NCBI RefSeq assembly: GCF_042684265.1
Contig: NZ_JBHULB010000017.1
Span: forward strand, 124,001-188,000
Source of the DNA: Croceitalea marina
GTDB lineage: Bacteria > Bacteroidota > Bacteroidia > Flavobacteriales > Flavobacteriaceae
DNA length: 64,000 nt
Direction: 5' to 3'
Position numbers and translations under genes: made by a program. A model generated the notes under the pieces. It saw only the letters and a list, made by a program, of their open reading frames with translations. It made no database searches and was not told where the DNA came from. Every line of letters begins with the position of its first letter. Positions within the stretch are counted from its first letter, which is position 1. This document shows positions 8,543-17,304 of the stretch, piece by piece.

Positions 8543-8951
8543 TCGATTTGTTCGAGCCTATTTTATGAGCAGCTCCATTGGCACTTGGCGAAGCGACTCC
8601 TTTGCCCATACTGCAAGAGGCATTAAAAGTGGCTCCTGGCTCTACAGACAATTTAGATACATTTACAGTTCCTTCAATCTTAGCAGAAGACTTTAACGAG
8701 AGTAATTCAGAAACAAAAAGTTCTCCATCAAAATTACCTTCAATATCGGCATTTACACATTCTACCTTTCCTTTAATCAATCCGTCTTTGCCAATGACTA
8801 CTTTGCCAGAGGTCTTTACGTTACCGTCTAATTTGCCGTCGATTCTAAAATCGGCCTGTGAGGTAATATTACCTTTTATTACGGTATTCTTTTCAATTCT
8901 GTTTGGCTGTCCGCCAAAGCTCTCCATAGGTTTTTTGTTGTCTGAAAACAT
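8520..8951 (-). CDS. Bactofilin (polymer-forming cytoskeletal protein)
   Basis: The product is a short bactofilin of about 143 residues. The central beta-helical repeat region (about residues 20-105) is visible as repeating hydrophobic-Gly turns such as IEKNTVIKGNI, FRIDGKLDGNVKT and DGLIKGKVECVNADIEGNF. Disordered Ser/Asn/Pro/Lys-rich ends flank it. Bactofilins polymerise without nucleotide into filaments that scaffold envelope enzymes and cell-pole structures. I prefer the ATG at 8951 (MFSDNKK); a GTG at 8960 overlapping the PorW stop (GTGA) is the alternative. The gene sits between porW/sprE and the AtpZ-like gene in one transcription unit. Confidence 0.92.
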   Translation of the reverse strand: MFSDNKKPMESFGGQPNRIEKNTVIKGNITSQADFRIDGKLDGNVKTSGKVVIGKDGLIKGKVECVNADIEGNFDGELFVSELLSLKSSAKIEGTVNVSKLSVEPGATFNASCSMGKGVASPSANGAAHKIGSNKSNEPAKVS

Positions 8952-8956
8952 TTTGC

Positions 8957-11509
8957 TCACGGTTTTGGGGTTAAAATTTGTGATTTATACTCGTCTATAT
9001 TCTTATGTACTTGTATGATTTTATAGTTGGATGATAAAATTACAAAATTCTCATCCTTAATGCGGTAATCCTTATTGTTTTTTAAAAGTTCTGCATAGCC
9101 AAGGGCAAAGTCCTTAGATTTAAATCCGTGCACAACCACATATTGGTCTTCTAAAGTGTAAATATCTTTTGATATGTAATTCTTGTATTTTAAATCTTTA
9201 ATGGACTCTTCTAAACGTTTTTTAAGTTTTAATGCGCTTTCGTTATCGCTTATTTTGAATGGAAAAACCACCTTCCAATTACCGGTGCCTTTAGAGCCTG
9301 TTTCGGGTGAAAACTCTTTTACTGCCAGTTTGGGTAGTTGTTCTGCTACCATTTGTTCGGCTTTCTTCCCTTCAGGATTGTTCGGGTAGGTCAAGGCAAC
9401 GTAATTCAATGCTTCTTTAAAAGGTTCAAAACCGCGTAGACGACCTATAGCATTTGCCTTGAGCATTTCAAACTTGGGCACAATTGGGTCGCCAGTAAAC
9501 CTATTGATATACTCTTGTGACTTTGTGATTACGTTTAGAAATTCTTGGTTTTGAAACAACTTATACAGCTCAGTATACTTTTTATCAGGGCTATCTGAAC
9601 TATCGGATAATACTGCCTGCGGATTTAAAAGAATTTCGGCGTACCGCGAATCTGAATGGTTTTTTATAATGTCTTGCTTGACCGTAGTTGCCAACGGACT
9701 ACCAGATTCCTCATAAATCTTGTATAGGTTATATTTAGATGGAAGTATTAATCTTTCCTCAGGGTTTGAGGCCAAAACTAACTCTAACTTGTCTGCAGCC
9801 AACATATTCTCCTTAAACTTTTCCTTATATATAAGTCCTAATTGATAGTTCGCAAAATTTCGTTCAGTGCGCAGACTGTCAATTACCCCTTCATCGGTGG
9901 GTATGGCATCCATATAAAAGTCCAGCGAATATTTTTCTTCCGTTGTCGGTTCTTGCGATGGGTCTACCTCAGCTACCAATTCTCCAGTAGCTTCAGAACG
10001 CGTGGCTTTTGCTTTATTGCTCCAACGCCAGTCATCTTCCAACTCTCGCTCTCCCCAACGGGTTTTGAACTCGTTTTTACCGTAACCCAAACTGGTTATG
10101 TTATAAAAGTAAAATTTACCTTTGTTCTTCTTACCGGCTTTGGTATCCCCAAAAGCAGCAATGCCTTGAGTAGTTCTTTTTTCTTCTTTTAATGCAGCTT
10201 CTTCGGCTTTTCTTTTAAGTTCGGCAATATGGGTTTCGAAATAGGTGACGCGCTCTTCAGGAGACATTTCGTAAAGCACAATCACACTATCAGCCTTAAA
10301 GACAATATCCTCGTATTTAATAACATCTTCTAAATTATCGAACTTCTTTTTTATGGCGCGATACTTTTTCGTGTTCTCAGTCAAATTGGTGAGTACACTA
10401 TCGTAATAAGCGCCTGAGGCCTTGTATTTATTTTTATCAAAGTTGTATTCTGCTAGATTTTCATAATTTTTGGCATTCAACTTTTTATCGGTCTCGGTAG
10501 CGCGTAACGATTTGTTATAATAGGCCAAAGCCAAACTATCTGAACCCAAGGCTAAATGGTATTGGCCAATTTCATGAAATACTTTATCTAAAAATGGTCG
10601 ATTCTCACGGTCTTCCTCCAAATCGGTCAGGTATTCTAGTAGTTCTTCTTTATTACCATTTGTAATGGCCGTGTTCTGTATCTTTTTAAGATGGGCATTG
10701 ATCATATACACCCGAGGTGATTGCCGGTTCAATGCAATTACTTTGTCATAGGCATAATTGGCACTGTCTTTAAAACCCAATTGATTATAAAGTTGACCTA
10801 TAATAAACAAATACCGCCCTTTTTCAGCCTTTTTTTTGGTGTAGCCTTGGGCAATTTTTAATTTTTGAATTGATGTGTCCGCCGCCCCCAGGTTCAGATA
10901 AGCTTGTGCAAGTACTGCATTGGCATCAGCGTATTCTTGATCCTTGAGCACATCATATTTAAAAAGATTTTTGAGGTTTTTAATGGCCAACTCCGGATTG
11001 TCTAATCGCATGTTTGTTTTCTCTCGCCAAATTCTAGCCTCATTTAACTTATCACTTTGAGCATATTTTCTAAGAATGTAATTGAAAGATTCTAGTGCAG
11101 GGATGTAGCGTTGGTCAAAATAACGCGCTTTTCCTAAAAGGAGAAACGCCTCATCTGTCTGCGGATTGCGCTCTTCATCTTTAATATCCATACTGTGCTT
11201 CTGTATGGCCTTGGTTGCCTTTTCTTCGGCAATGATAAAATTGGGGTTATTATCTTCAGAATCAAGTTTTATTTCTTCGGTGACCTCTAAGCGCTCTACA
11301 GGAAGTACTTCCCAAAAATCATCGCGATAATTGCTGTTCAGTTCTTCACGACCTTTTTCAAAAGCAATATTACCATTGTACAAGGTATTGTACTTGGTAT
11401 TCAGGGCATGCCAATTACGATTTATAAAGGCGTCTTTTTTTGTTGAGCATGCTGCAATTAGCATAATCAACATCACTCCCGAAATGATACGATTAAAATA
11501 AAACTTCAA
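8957..11509 (-). CDS. porW: PorW/SprE-type TPR lipoprotein of the type IX secretion system
   Basis: This 850-residue protein has a lipoprotein signal (LIMLIAAC, lipid-attachment Cys at about residue 21) followed by many tetratricopeptide-like helix pairs, for example around YIPALESFNYILRKY and YLNLGAADTSIQKL. The start KKDAFINRNWHALNTKYN, the length and the C-terminal domain match SprE of Flavobacterium johnsoniae and PorW of Porphyromonas, a lipoprotein needed for type IX secretion and gliding. The start codon is TTG at 11509: no upstream ATG is in frame without breaking the signal peptide. Bactofilin follows with a GTGA-type junction. The upstream ABC operon terminates 35 bases before the start, so a promoter for the porW-atp unit probably lies in the short gap. 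Confidence 0.87.
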   Translation of the reverse strand: MKFYFNRIISGVMLIMLIAACSTKKDAFINRNWHALNTKYNTLYNGNIAFEKGREELNSNYRDDFWEVLPVERLEVTEEIKLDSEDNNPNFIIAEEKATKAIQKHSMDIKDEERNPQTDEAFLLLGKARYFDQRYIPALESFNYILRKYAQSDKLNEARIWREKTNMRLDNPELAIKNLKNLFKYDVLKDQEYADANAVLAQAYLNLGAADTSIQKLKIAQGYTKKKAEKGRYLFIIGQLYNQLGFKDSANYAYDKVIALNRQSPRVYMINAHLKKIQNTAITNGNKEELLEYLTDLEEDRENRPFLDKVFHEIGQYHLALGSDSLALAYYNKSLRATETDKKLNAKNYENLAEYNFDKNKYKASGAYYDSVLTNLTENTKKYRAIKKKFDNLEDVIKYEDIVFKADSVIVLYEMSPEERVTYFETHIAELKRKAEEAALKEEKRTTQGIAAFGDTKAGKKNKGKFYFYNITSLGYGKNEFKTRWGERELEDDWRWSNKAKATRSEATGELVAEVDPSQEPTTEEKYSLDFYMDAIPTDEGVIDSLRTERNFANYQLGLIYKEKFKENMLAADKLELVLASNPEERLILPSKYNLYKIYEESGSPLATTVKQDIIKNHSDSRYAEILLNPQAVLSDSSDSPDKKYTELYKLFQNQEFLNVITKSQEYINRFTGDPIVPKFEMLKANAIGRLRGFEPFKEALNYVALTYPNNPEGKKAEQMVAEQLPKLAVKEFSPETGSKGTGNWKVVFPFKISDNESALKLKKRLEESIKDLKYKNYISKDIYTLEDQYVVVHGFKSKDFALGYAELLKNNKDYRIKDENFVILSSNYKIIQVHKNIDEYKSQILTPKP

Positions 11510-11537
11510 TGTAAAAATCTTTCCTACGTACCATAAC

Positions 11538-11566
11538 TAAAAAAAGCCCTATTTAGTATAGGGCTT
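11538..11566 (-). terminator. Rho-independent terminator of the ABC exporter operon
   Basis: A 9-bp perfect stem with a 5-base loop (AAGCCCTAT / ATAGGGCTT, 11544-11566) follows the ABC ATPase stop. On the minus strand it runs straight into seven U residues (complement of the A-run 11539-11545). It separates the ABC operon from porW. Confidence 0.87.
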
Positions 11567-11593
11567 ATCGATAAAGTGTATGTATTTCTTTGA

Positions 11594-12289
11594 TTAGCCT
11601 CCAAAGAAAGTTTCGAGCTCTTTTAATGTCTCTGTTGAAGTTTTAATATCTTTTACAATTTCGCCCTTATTGAGCACCACAATTCGTTCACAAACTTCAG
11701 TGACATGAATTAAATCGTGACTAGAAACCAGCACCGTTACTTCTTCTTTTGCTGCCAGTTCTTTTATGATGCCTTTTAAGCGAATCTGTGTAGTTGGATC
11801 TAAATTTGCAAACGGTTCATCAAGAATTACCACTTCAGGATTACCAATAAAACTTGCAACGATACCCGCCTTTTTTTGGTTTCCTTTAGATAGGTCGCGC
11901 AAATATTTCTTTTGCCCTAAAATTTCTCCGTGGAAAAAATCTGCAAATTGAGATAAAAGAGCATCCACATCGGCCTTATTACGACCCCGTAATTCTCCAA
12001 TAAAGTAGAAGTATTCTTCAGGGGTCAAATAGCCAATCAAGAAGGTCTCATCAATAAAAGCCGACGTAAACGGTTTCCAAGCTTCGCTTTGGTCAACCTG
12101 AACATTATTACTGATAATATGCCCGGTGCTAGGCTGGATTAAGTCTAATAACAAACTAAATAAAGTAGTTTTGCCGGCTCCGTTATTACCTACCAAACCA
12201 AAACTTTGCCCTTTAGGTATTTCTAAAGATTCAATATTTAAAACGGTATTGGCCCCGTATGTTTTTGATAAATTATTTACTGATATCAT
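11594..12289 (-). CDS. ABC transporter ATP-binding protein
   Basis: This 231-residue nucleotide-binding domain has a Walker A (GLVGNNGAGKTT, about residues 31-42), a Walker B (VVILDEPFANLDP) and the H-loop VSSHD. The signature motif is LSKGNQKKAG rather than LSGGQ, a common variant in exporter ATPases of the ABC-2 type. It powers transport by the membrane partner encoded 6 bases upstream in the same operon (the DUF5687 protein). The substrate is unknown. The gene ends at an intrinsic terminator. Confidence 0.93.
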   Translation of the reverse strand: MISVNNLSKTYGANTVLNIESLEIPKGQSFGLVGNNGAGKTTLFSLLLDLIQPSTGHIISNNVQVDQSEAWKPFTSAFIDETFLIGYLTPEEYFYFIGELRGRNKADVDALLSQFADFFHGEILGQKKYLRDLSKGNQKKAGIVASFIGNPEVVILDEPFANLDPTTQIRLKGIIKELAAKEEVTVLVSSHDLIHVTEVCERIVVLNKGEIVKDIKTSTETLKELETFFGG

Positions 12290-12295
12290 AGTTGG

Positions 12296-13768
12296 TTATG
12301 CTTTTTGTTTGTACGCCAAAAGCGTTTTGTACTTTTCTTTTTTATAGATTTTTTCAATGACTGCGAACATTTTATTCTTGAAAACGAAGCCTAAAAGACC
12401 GAATACCGCAACAAAAATATAGCCAGCGGCCGGGCCAAGCGTAAAATGGCCAATTGTATAAATTATAATTGGTAATAATAGTTTAGGCAGTGTTATTAAA
12501 AGGGTCTTGGCGTTGAAGGCTTGCTTATCGCCAAAGGCCTTTTTGTTAGATGTTAAGTCTATAGGAGTTTTTACATACGCTCCGCCCCATAAAACCAGAT
12601 AAGAGTTGATGCCTACATTGTAAACGGCACCGGCAAGAACCGCGGCATAAGCTTCCCAACCAAAGTAGAGGTAAAAGGATGCCAAAAATGTTGAAATTAC
12701 CGTTGCAATGATGACCAAATACCATTTTGAGGTTAAATATTCTCGATACTGAATATTCTGGCTCATCATTAAAGGATAGTAACTACTGTCCCAACTTGGT
12801 ACATATTGTCCAAAACTGAACAAAAACCCTCCCGTAACAAAAATACCCGCAAAGATCTTCATAAACGGATTATCATAAGATTCTACCGCTCCGGTAAAAA
12901 ACAAAAGTCCATAAAAAATAAAAAAGAATCCCGCGATTACCGCCGAGCGTGCACGTTTATTTCTTTTAATGAGTTTAATATCATTCTTTAAAAAGGTGCC
13001 TAGGTTTCCAAAACGGTTGAGCCAGTCTAAATTTTCGGTTTTGGCCTCGGTCACTTTGGTGGCCAGACCACCGTCTAAAAACATATTCTTTTTAAAATAA
13101 TTAAAAGATGACCCGAAGAGACCTAATAAAATGGTCCATGGAATGATTGCTGTTATCGGAATATCATAAAGTTTATCAAATAAAGGTCCCGTATAAGCCG
13201 TGACATCAAACCAACCATAATACTGAGACACACCAAATAAAATAAACACTCCTGCAATAAGATAAAAGACATTGTCTTTATTGTTCACCAAGACATTGAT
13301 GAAGTTGTTACAGTAAATGAGCGCCATAAAACCCAAATGCCAACCTATCACATTAGCAACTCCATAGTCTTTAGTCAATAATATTATACTGAACGGTACA
13401 AAGAAAAAAGCGTGAGACCAGTTGAAAAAGGAAACAATTGTTTTACCAAGCGAATAGTGCACTACCTGGCTCTTCTTAAATGGCAGATACAAGAGCGGTT
13501 TAATATTGGTAACCGGCATTTTCTGCAACATATAGCGAAAAACCAAATCGAAAACCAGATAATAAATCAAGAACTTGTTTACTACGCGCAATGGGTCCCC
13601 TAATTCCGCTTTTTCAATGATAAAATAAACTCCAAAACCTAGACTTAAGAATACGGCAATAAAATATAAGGCCCCAAGTGCCATTAATATTTTAAACCAT
13701 ATCTCCGTTTTGAACGAAGCGGACCTAAAAAAGGATTTCCACTGAAGGTTGATAAAGTGTTTGAACAT
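12296..13768 (-). CDS. DUF5687-family ABC exporter permease
   Basis: This 490-residue polytopic membrane protein has about 11-12 hydrophobic segments throughout. The N-terminus (MFKHFINLQWKSFFRSASFK) and overall pattern match the DUF5687 family of Bacteroidota, which is encoded next to ABC ATPases and is taken to be the membrane-spanning half of an ABC-2-like exporter. The ATPase gene follows after 6 bases. The transported substrate is not known for the family. Confidence 0.82.
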   Translation of the reverse strand: MFKHFINLQWKSFFRSASFKTEIWFKILMALGALYFIAVFLSLGFGVYFIIEKAELGDPLRVVNKFLIYYLVFDLVFRYMLQKMPVTNIKPLLYLPFKKSQVVHYSLGKTIVSFFNWSHAFFFVPFSIILLTKDYGVANVIGWHLGFMALIYCNNFINVLVNNKDNVFYLIAGVFILFGVSQYYGWFDVTAYTGPLFDKLYDIPITAIIPWTILLGLFGSSFNYFKKNMFLDGGLATKVTEAKTENLDWLNRFGNLGTFLKNDIKLIKRNKRARSAVIAGFFFIFYGLLFFTGAVESYDNPFMKIFAGIFVTGGFLFSFGQYVPSWDSSYYPLMMSQNIQYREYLTSKWYLVIIATVISTFLASFYLYFGWEAYAAVLAGAVYNVGINSYLVLWGGAYVKTPIDLTSNKKAFGDKQAFNAKTLLITLPKLLLPIIIYTIGHFTLGPAAGYIFVAVFGLLGFVFKNKMFAVIEKIYKKEKYKTLLAYKQKA

Positions 13769-13869
13769 TGTCGTTGGTTATTTGTTCTGAAGGTTAGTGA
13801 CTAAAATAGTTGATTTGTTACAAAATCAAAGCATTTTAAAAAAATAGCCCTCAAAATAGTATGAATCCT

Positions 13870-13877
13870 TAGTTTTG
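13870..13877 (+). promoter_or_regulatory. Candidate -7 element (TAGTTTTG)
   Basis: TAGTTTTG matches the flavobacterial -7 consensus TAnnTTTG and lies 17 bases before the ATG of the ferredoxin-reductase-like gene in a 126-base divergent intergenic region. No TTG at the usual 17-23 base distance upstream is obvious, so support is partial. Confidence 0.4.
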
Positions 13878-13894
13878 CACCCAAAATTGATTTC

Positions 13895-14944
13895 ATGAGT
13901 GATTTTCATAAATTAACTGTCGCATCGGTTGATGCATTAACCCCAAATTCGGTAGTATTAACTTTCGATATACCTGCAGCTCTGGCAACTACTTTTTCAT
14001 ATAAAGCGGGCCAGTATATTACCATAAAACATAGTATTAATGGTCAGGAAGTTCGCCGTGCTTATTCCATATCCTCTGCCCCTTCTTCTGGTAAATTAAC
14101 GGTAGGTATTAAAAAAGTAGAAGACGGCACCTTTTCCGTTTATGCCAATGAAGAAATAAAAGCAGGAGATGTTTTGGAAGTTATGCCCCCTGAAGGCCGT
14201 TTTACTTTTGAATCTAATCAAGAAACACAAAATATAGCGGCTTTTGCTGCTGGTAGCGGTATCACCCCTATTATGAGTATTGCGCAAACAGTCTTAGAAG
14301 CTAATAATGATAATACTTTTGTCTTGGTTTACGGCAATAAGAAACCCGAAGAAACCATGTACCATGCTCAAATAGTGGCCTTACAAGAAAAATATGGAGA
14401 ACGCTTTTATGTGCAATTTGTCTACAGTAAAGTATCGGAACCTGACTGCCTTTTTGGCCGCATTGAAACTTCAACGGTCAACCTTATTCTAAAAAATAAG
14501 TTCAAGGGTGTTTCCTTTAATGATTTTTACCTATGTGGCCCTGAAGCGATGATCAATACCGTTTCCGATACCTTAAAAAGTAATGGTGTTTCTGAGGCTA
14601 ATATTCATTTTGAACTTTTCACAACTTCAGATACCGAAGATACAGTAGCAGAAAATCTGGATGGGAAAACCAAAATTGAAGTATTGGTTGATGATGAGAC
14701 CTTCTCCTTTGAAATGGACCAAAAAACCTTAGTGCTGGATGCTGTCTTAAAACAAGATATCGATGCTCCTTACTCTTGTCAAGGCGGGGTTTGCAGTAGT
14801 TGTATTGCACGCGTTACCGAAGGAAAAGCGGAAATGGTAAAGAATCAGATTCTAACGGACAGTGAAGTGGCCGAAGGTTTGATTCTTACTTGCCAAGCGC
14901 ATCCGACAACCTCTACCCTGAAAGTTGATTATGATGATGTTTGA
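13895..14944 (+). CDS. Ferredoxin-NADP reductase-like flavoprotein with C-terminal 2Fe-2S domain (PaaE-like)
   Basis: This 349-residue electron-transfer protein has three domains. An FAD-binding barrel (about 1-100) carries RRAYSISSAPS. An NAD(P)-binding domain (about 105-235) carries GSGITPIMS and LCGPEAMI. A plant-type ferredoxin domain (about 260-349) has Cys295, Cys300, Cys303 and Cys333 in the C-x4-C-x2-C-x29-C spacing. The domain order matches PaaE, the reductase of phenylacetyl-CoA epoxidase, and related oxygenase reductases. No other paa gene is nearby, so in this organism it more likely serves as a stand-alone reductase for an unidentified partner. A TAnnTTTG promoter motif lies 17 bases upstream of its ATG. 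Confidence 0.9.
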   Translation: MSDFHKLTVASVDALTPNSVVLTFDIPAALATTFSYKAGQYITIKHSINGQEVRRAYSISSAPSSGKLTVGIKKVEDGTFSVYANEEIKAGDVLEVMPPEGRFTFESNQETQNIAAFAAGSGITPIMSIAQTVLEANNDNTFVLVYGNKKPEETMYHAQIVALQEKYGERFYVQFVYSKVSEPDCLFGRIETSTVNLILKNKFKGVSFNDFYLCGPEAMINTVSDTLKSNGVSEANIHFELFTTSDTEDTVAENLDGKTKIEVLVDDETFSFEMDQKTLVLDAVLKQDIDAPYSCQGGVCSSCIARVTEGKAEMVKNQILTDSEVAEGLILTCQAHPTTSTLKVDYDDV

Positions 14945-14973
14945 TTAAGTCTTAAAGTAATAGTCTCTTAAAA

Positions 14974-15600
14974 ATGAAGTGTATCCGAATAACACCAGCT
15001 GATGTAATAGAACAAAATCTAGATTTCAAAATCTATAAAATTTTAGATGATGAAGGTGAAAGCCCTTTGAAATGGAATCTCACACCCACTTCTCTCCAAA
15101 TAATACCTAATGATACGGGACACTACCTTGTTAAAGCCTTTATTATTGATGAAAGTGGAGTGGATACAACTGCATTAATCAATGTTAGCACTCCGGAAAG
15201 AATAGCAGATTTTACGATTTATGATTTTAATTCTCCTAAGTACTCTTCTATTTCTGAACAAACTGGAATTGGAAAAAATGTTATCCCTGCAGTTGCTTCT
15301 GACGCTTTTGGCAGTTACGAATTCTATTACGCTAGAAACAATCCAGATATTGGAATTGAGGTTTTGAAAAATGGCGTTATCCTTAGTACTCAAAAAACCG
15401 TTATCGCAGAAGATTTAGCGTATATTTTGAGGGATGAAAAAAGACTTGAAGATGCATTAAATTACTTTTTAATTGCTGAAGAATATGGCCAATCATCTGA
15501 ATTCATACTTTTTGAAATTGAGCAATTATACTGTGAAATGGAAAACTATAAGAAGGCCTTAGAGTACAAAAGAAAACGTGAAAAAATTAAAAATAATTAA
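14974..15600 (+). CDS. Hypothetical protein with C-terminal TPR-like helices
   Basis: This 208-residue soluble protein is not recognised. The first about 135 residues look beta-rich, with no signal peptide and no clear motif. The last about 65 residues (from VIAEDLAYILRDEKRLEDAL to the end) resemble one and a half tetratricopeptide repeats. It starts 29 bases after the reductase gene on the same strand and may be co-transcribed. It is more AT-rich than the reductase gene. No function is proposed. Confidence 0.65.
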   Translation: MKCIRITPADVIEQNLDFKIYKILDDEGESPLKWNLTPTSLQIIPNDTGHYLVKAFIIDESGVDTTALINVSTPERIADFTIYDFNSPKYSSISEQTGIGKNVIPAVASDAFGSYEFYYARNNPDIGIEVLKNGVILSTQKTVIAEDLAYILRDEKRLEDALNYFLIAEEYGQSSEFILFEIEQLYCEMENYKKALEYKRKREKIKNN

Positions 15601-15624
15601 AACTGCACTTTGCCAAATAGCGTC

Positions 15625-15640
15625 TACTATAAAAATAGTA
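15625..15640. terminator. Weak hairpin between convergent genes
   Basis: TACTAT and ATAGTA form a 6-bp AT-rich stem with an AAAA loop in the 45-base gap between two converging genes. The U-run after it is short on either strand, so it is only a possible bidirectional terminator. Confidence 0.3.
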
Positions 15641-15645
15641 TTTGT

Positions 15646-16425
15646 CTAATTAAGCGATTTATCTAAAGCCCAACAAGCGCGGTCATAGCCAATCGTATAT
15701 GCTTTATCTATGTCTTTCTTATCGAGCATCCCAATATGTTCCAATTCTTGGGGTTCTATGAGCACATCGCATTCCCCAATTTTTTCTCTGCATGAGGCAT
15801 AAATCATTAGACCGGTGATTCTTCCAGTTAATTGAAAGGAATTACGGAGATGTTTTTTTTCAAGCGTACCGTTAATAGATACATTACTACCAATAATAAG
15901 TTCGCAATTTTTTTCTAGATATTCTTTAGGAAAGTTGTTCATTATCCCGCCATCTGCATAAAGTATGCTGTTTACCTCAACCGGACTAAAAACAGGAGAC
16001 AATGCGGCCGATGCAAGCAATGGTAAAATAAGCTCACCCTTAGTAAAGACTTTTTCTTTACCGTTCATCAAATCCGTGGCAACTACATATAATGGCTTAG
16101 TTAAAGACTCGAATGAATTAATAGAAAAATGTTTTTGAAAAACACTTGCGAATTTTGTAGTATCAATCAGGCCTGGTTTTCCAATAGCAAAGTAATTGTA
16201 TTGAAACAGCGGCGTGTCTTTAAAGAACTGAAGCATTTCATCAGTGCTGTTTCCGTTGGCGTAAAGCGCTCCTATTAAAGCTCCAACGCTTGCCCCCGCA
16301 ATTTCGTGTGCCTCAACATTCCTTTCTTGCATTGCTTTTAACAGGCCAATATGGGCCATGCCGCGGATACCGCCCCCAGATAAAACTAGTCCGACTTTCT
16401 TATTTGAAGTTGCTAAATTTTGCAC
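15646..16425 (-). CDS. Patatin-like phospholipase (RssA-type)
   Basis: This 259-residue serine acyl-hydrolase is of the patatin fold. The oxyanion loop SGGGIRGMAHIG (about residues 16-27), the nucleophile Ser46 in GASVG and the catalytic Asp158 in DGGIMNNFP are all present, giving the complete Ser-Asp dyad. There is no signal peptide, so it is probably cytoplasmic or membrane-associated. The natural substrate is unknown (phospholipid or other acyl ester). The start is a GTG at 16425, and no in-frame ATG lies closer to the conserved VGLVLSGGG strand. It is transcribed away from the DUF2064 gene. Confidence 0.9.
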   Translation of the reverse strand: MQNLATSNKKVGLVLSGGGIRGMAHIGLLKAMQERNVEAHEIAGASVGALIGALYANGNSTDEMLQFFKDTPLFQYNYFAIGKPGLIDTTKFASVFQKHFSINSFESLTKPLYVVATDLMNGKEKVFTKGELILPLLASAALSPVFSPVEVNSILYADGGIMNNFPKEYLEKNCELIIGSNVSINGTLEKKHLRNSFQLTGRITGLMIYASCREKIGECDVLIEPQELEHIGMLDKKDIDKAYTIGYDRACWALDKSLN

Positions 16426-16557
16426 CTTTTCTCTTTTGTGTTAAAGTTAATCCCATTCCCCGAATTTTAACAATCTTGCCTGTAATCTTTTTATTAGAGC
16501 TTCGACCAAAACCGCTATTAAGTTTTTATCGTAAGTTTACATAACAATTGCTATGCC

Positions 16558-17256
16558 TTGCTAAAAGCCGTTCAACATACTACTGCAATCCTCGTTTTTG
16601 CCAATTCTGCGTCACAAGAATTTGAGCAAAAACCATTTGTTAAAAGTGCTGTAGTATTTGAAGCGCTTAACAAAGAGACCCTGAACAAGGTTAAAAAAAC
16701 AAAGCTTCCATATTTCCATTTTACAGAAAAAGAGCAGTTCGGAAACTCTTTTGGAGAACGTTTTGTAAATGCCATTCAAAAAGTTTATGAAAAAGGGTAT
16801 AAAAACATCATTACCATAGGTAACGATAGCCCTCAACTAAAAACATCGCATTTACTTGAAGCTTACAAGCAACTTCAATTAGGAAAAACAGTTTTAGGTC
16901 CAACATTCGATGGTGGTTTCTACCTAATGGGGCTTCACAAATCAAACTTTGACGCCTCTCTTTTCTTAAGACTTCCATGGCAACGTTTCGGTTTATTCAA
17001 TAGAATTTCACAATTATTTGAAAACAGCAATTCGCATCTCCATAGGTTGCCTGTTTTTGAGGATATAGATACTGCAGTAGATGTCGTTAAATTACTTGGT
17101 TTTTCAAGATCGATTGCATTTACCATTCTAAAAATACTTCGCGCTATTGAAGAAAAGGTTTTAAAAGTTTTTAGCGCGAGAGCATTTAACTATTCCGATT
17201 CATATTCTTCTCCTTTGTTCAACAAGGGCTCACCTGTTTTGCTTCATCTTCTATAA
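16558..17256 (+). CDS. DUF2064 glycosyltransferase-like protein (TIGR04282-type)
   Basis: This 232-residue nucleotidyl/glycosyltransferase-fold protein has the DUF2064 hallmarks FGNSFGERFVNAIQ, TIGNDSPQLKTSHLLEA and GPTFDGGFYLMGL. The broader family includes TIGR04282, named for clusters with arsenosugar biosynthesis genes. Here it stands 48 bases upstream of a SusC-SusD locus that ends in arsS, so a shared pathway is plausible. No ATG is usable: the only nearby ATG (16553) is out of frame and stops after three codons. Translation probably starts at TTG 16558 or a little downstream. The last about 25 residues (SARAFNYSDSYSSPLF onwards) look unlike the family and may be a late extension. Confidence 0.75.
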   Translation: MLKAVQHTTAILVFANSASQEFEQKPFVKSAVVFEALNKETLNKVKKTKLPYFHFTEKEQFGNSFGERFVNAIQKVYEKGYKNIITIGNDSPQLKTSHLLEAYKQLQLGKTVLGPTFDGGFYLMGLHKSNFDASLFLRLPWQRFGLFNRISQLFENSNSHLHRLPVFEDIDTAVDVVKLLGFSRSIAFTILKILRAIEEKVLKVFSARAFNYSDSYSSPLFNKGSPVLLHLL

Positions 17257-17267
17257 ACATTTTTCTC

Positions 17268-17279
17268 GGCCAATTGGCC
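17268..17279. repeat. 12-bp perfect palindrome upstream of susC-like gene
   Basis: GGCCAATTGGCC is a perfect palindrome located 26 bases before the ATG of the SusC-like gene, in the 48-base gap after the DUF2064 gene. It could be an operator or a processing site. Nothing else supports a role. Confidence 0.35.
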
Positions 17280-17304
17280 ACAAGACTAACTTTTATACAA
17301 ATAA

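Noticed and set aside
8578..9018. 146-residue plus-strand frame opposite the bactofilin gene
   Set aside because: It is a shadow of the bactofilin codons, with no recognisable domain and no plausible upstream signal.
9842..10192. 116-residue plus-strand frame inside porW
   Set aside because: Antisense shadow with low-complexity Phe/Ser composition; the minus-strand porW product is clear.
13895..14944. Start of a phenylacetate degradation operon
   Set aside because: Only the PaaE-like reductase is present; no paaABCD or other pathway gene is nearby.
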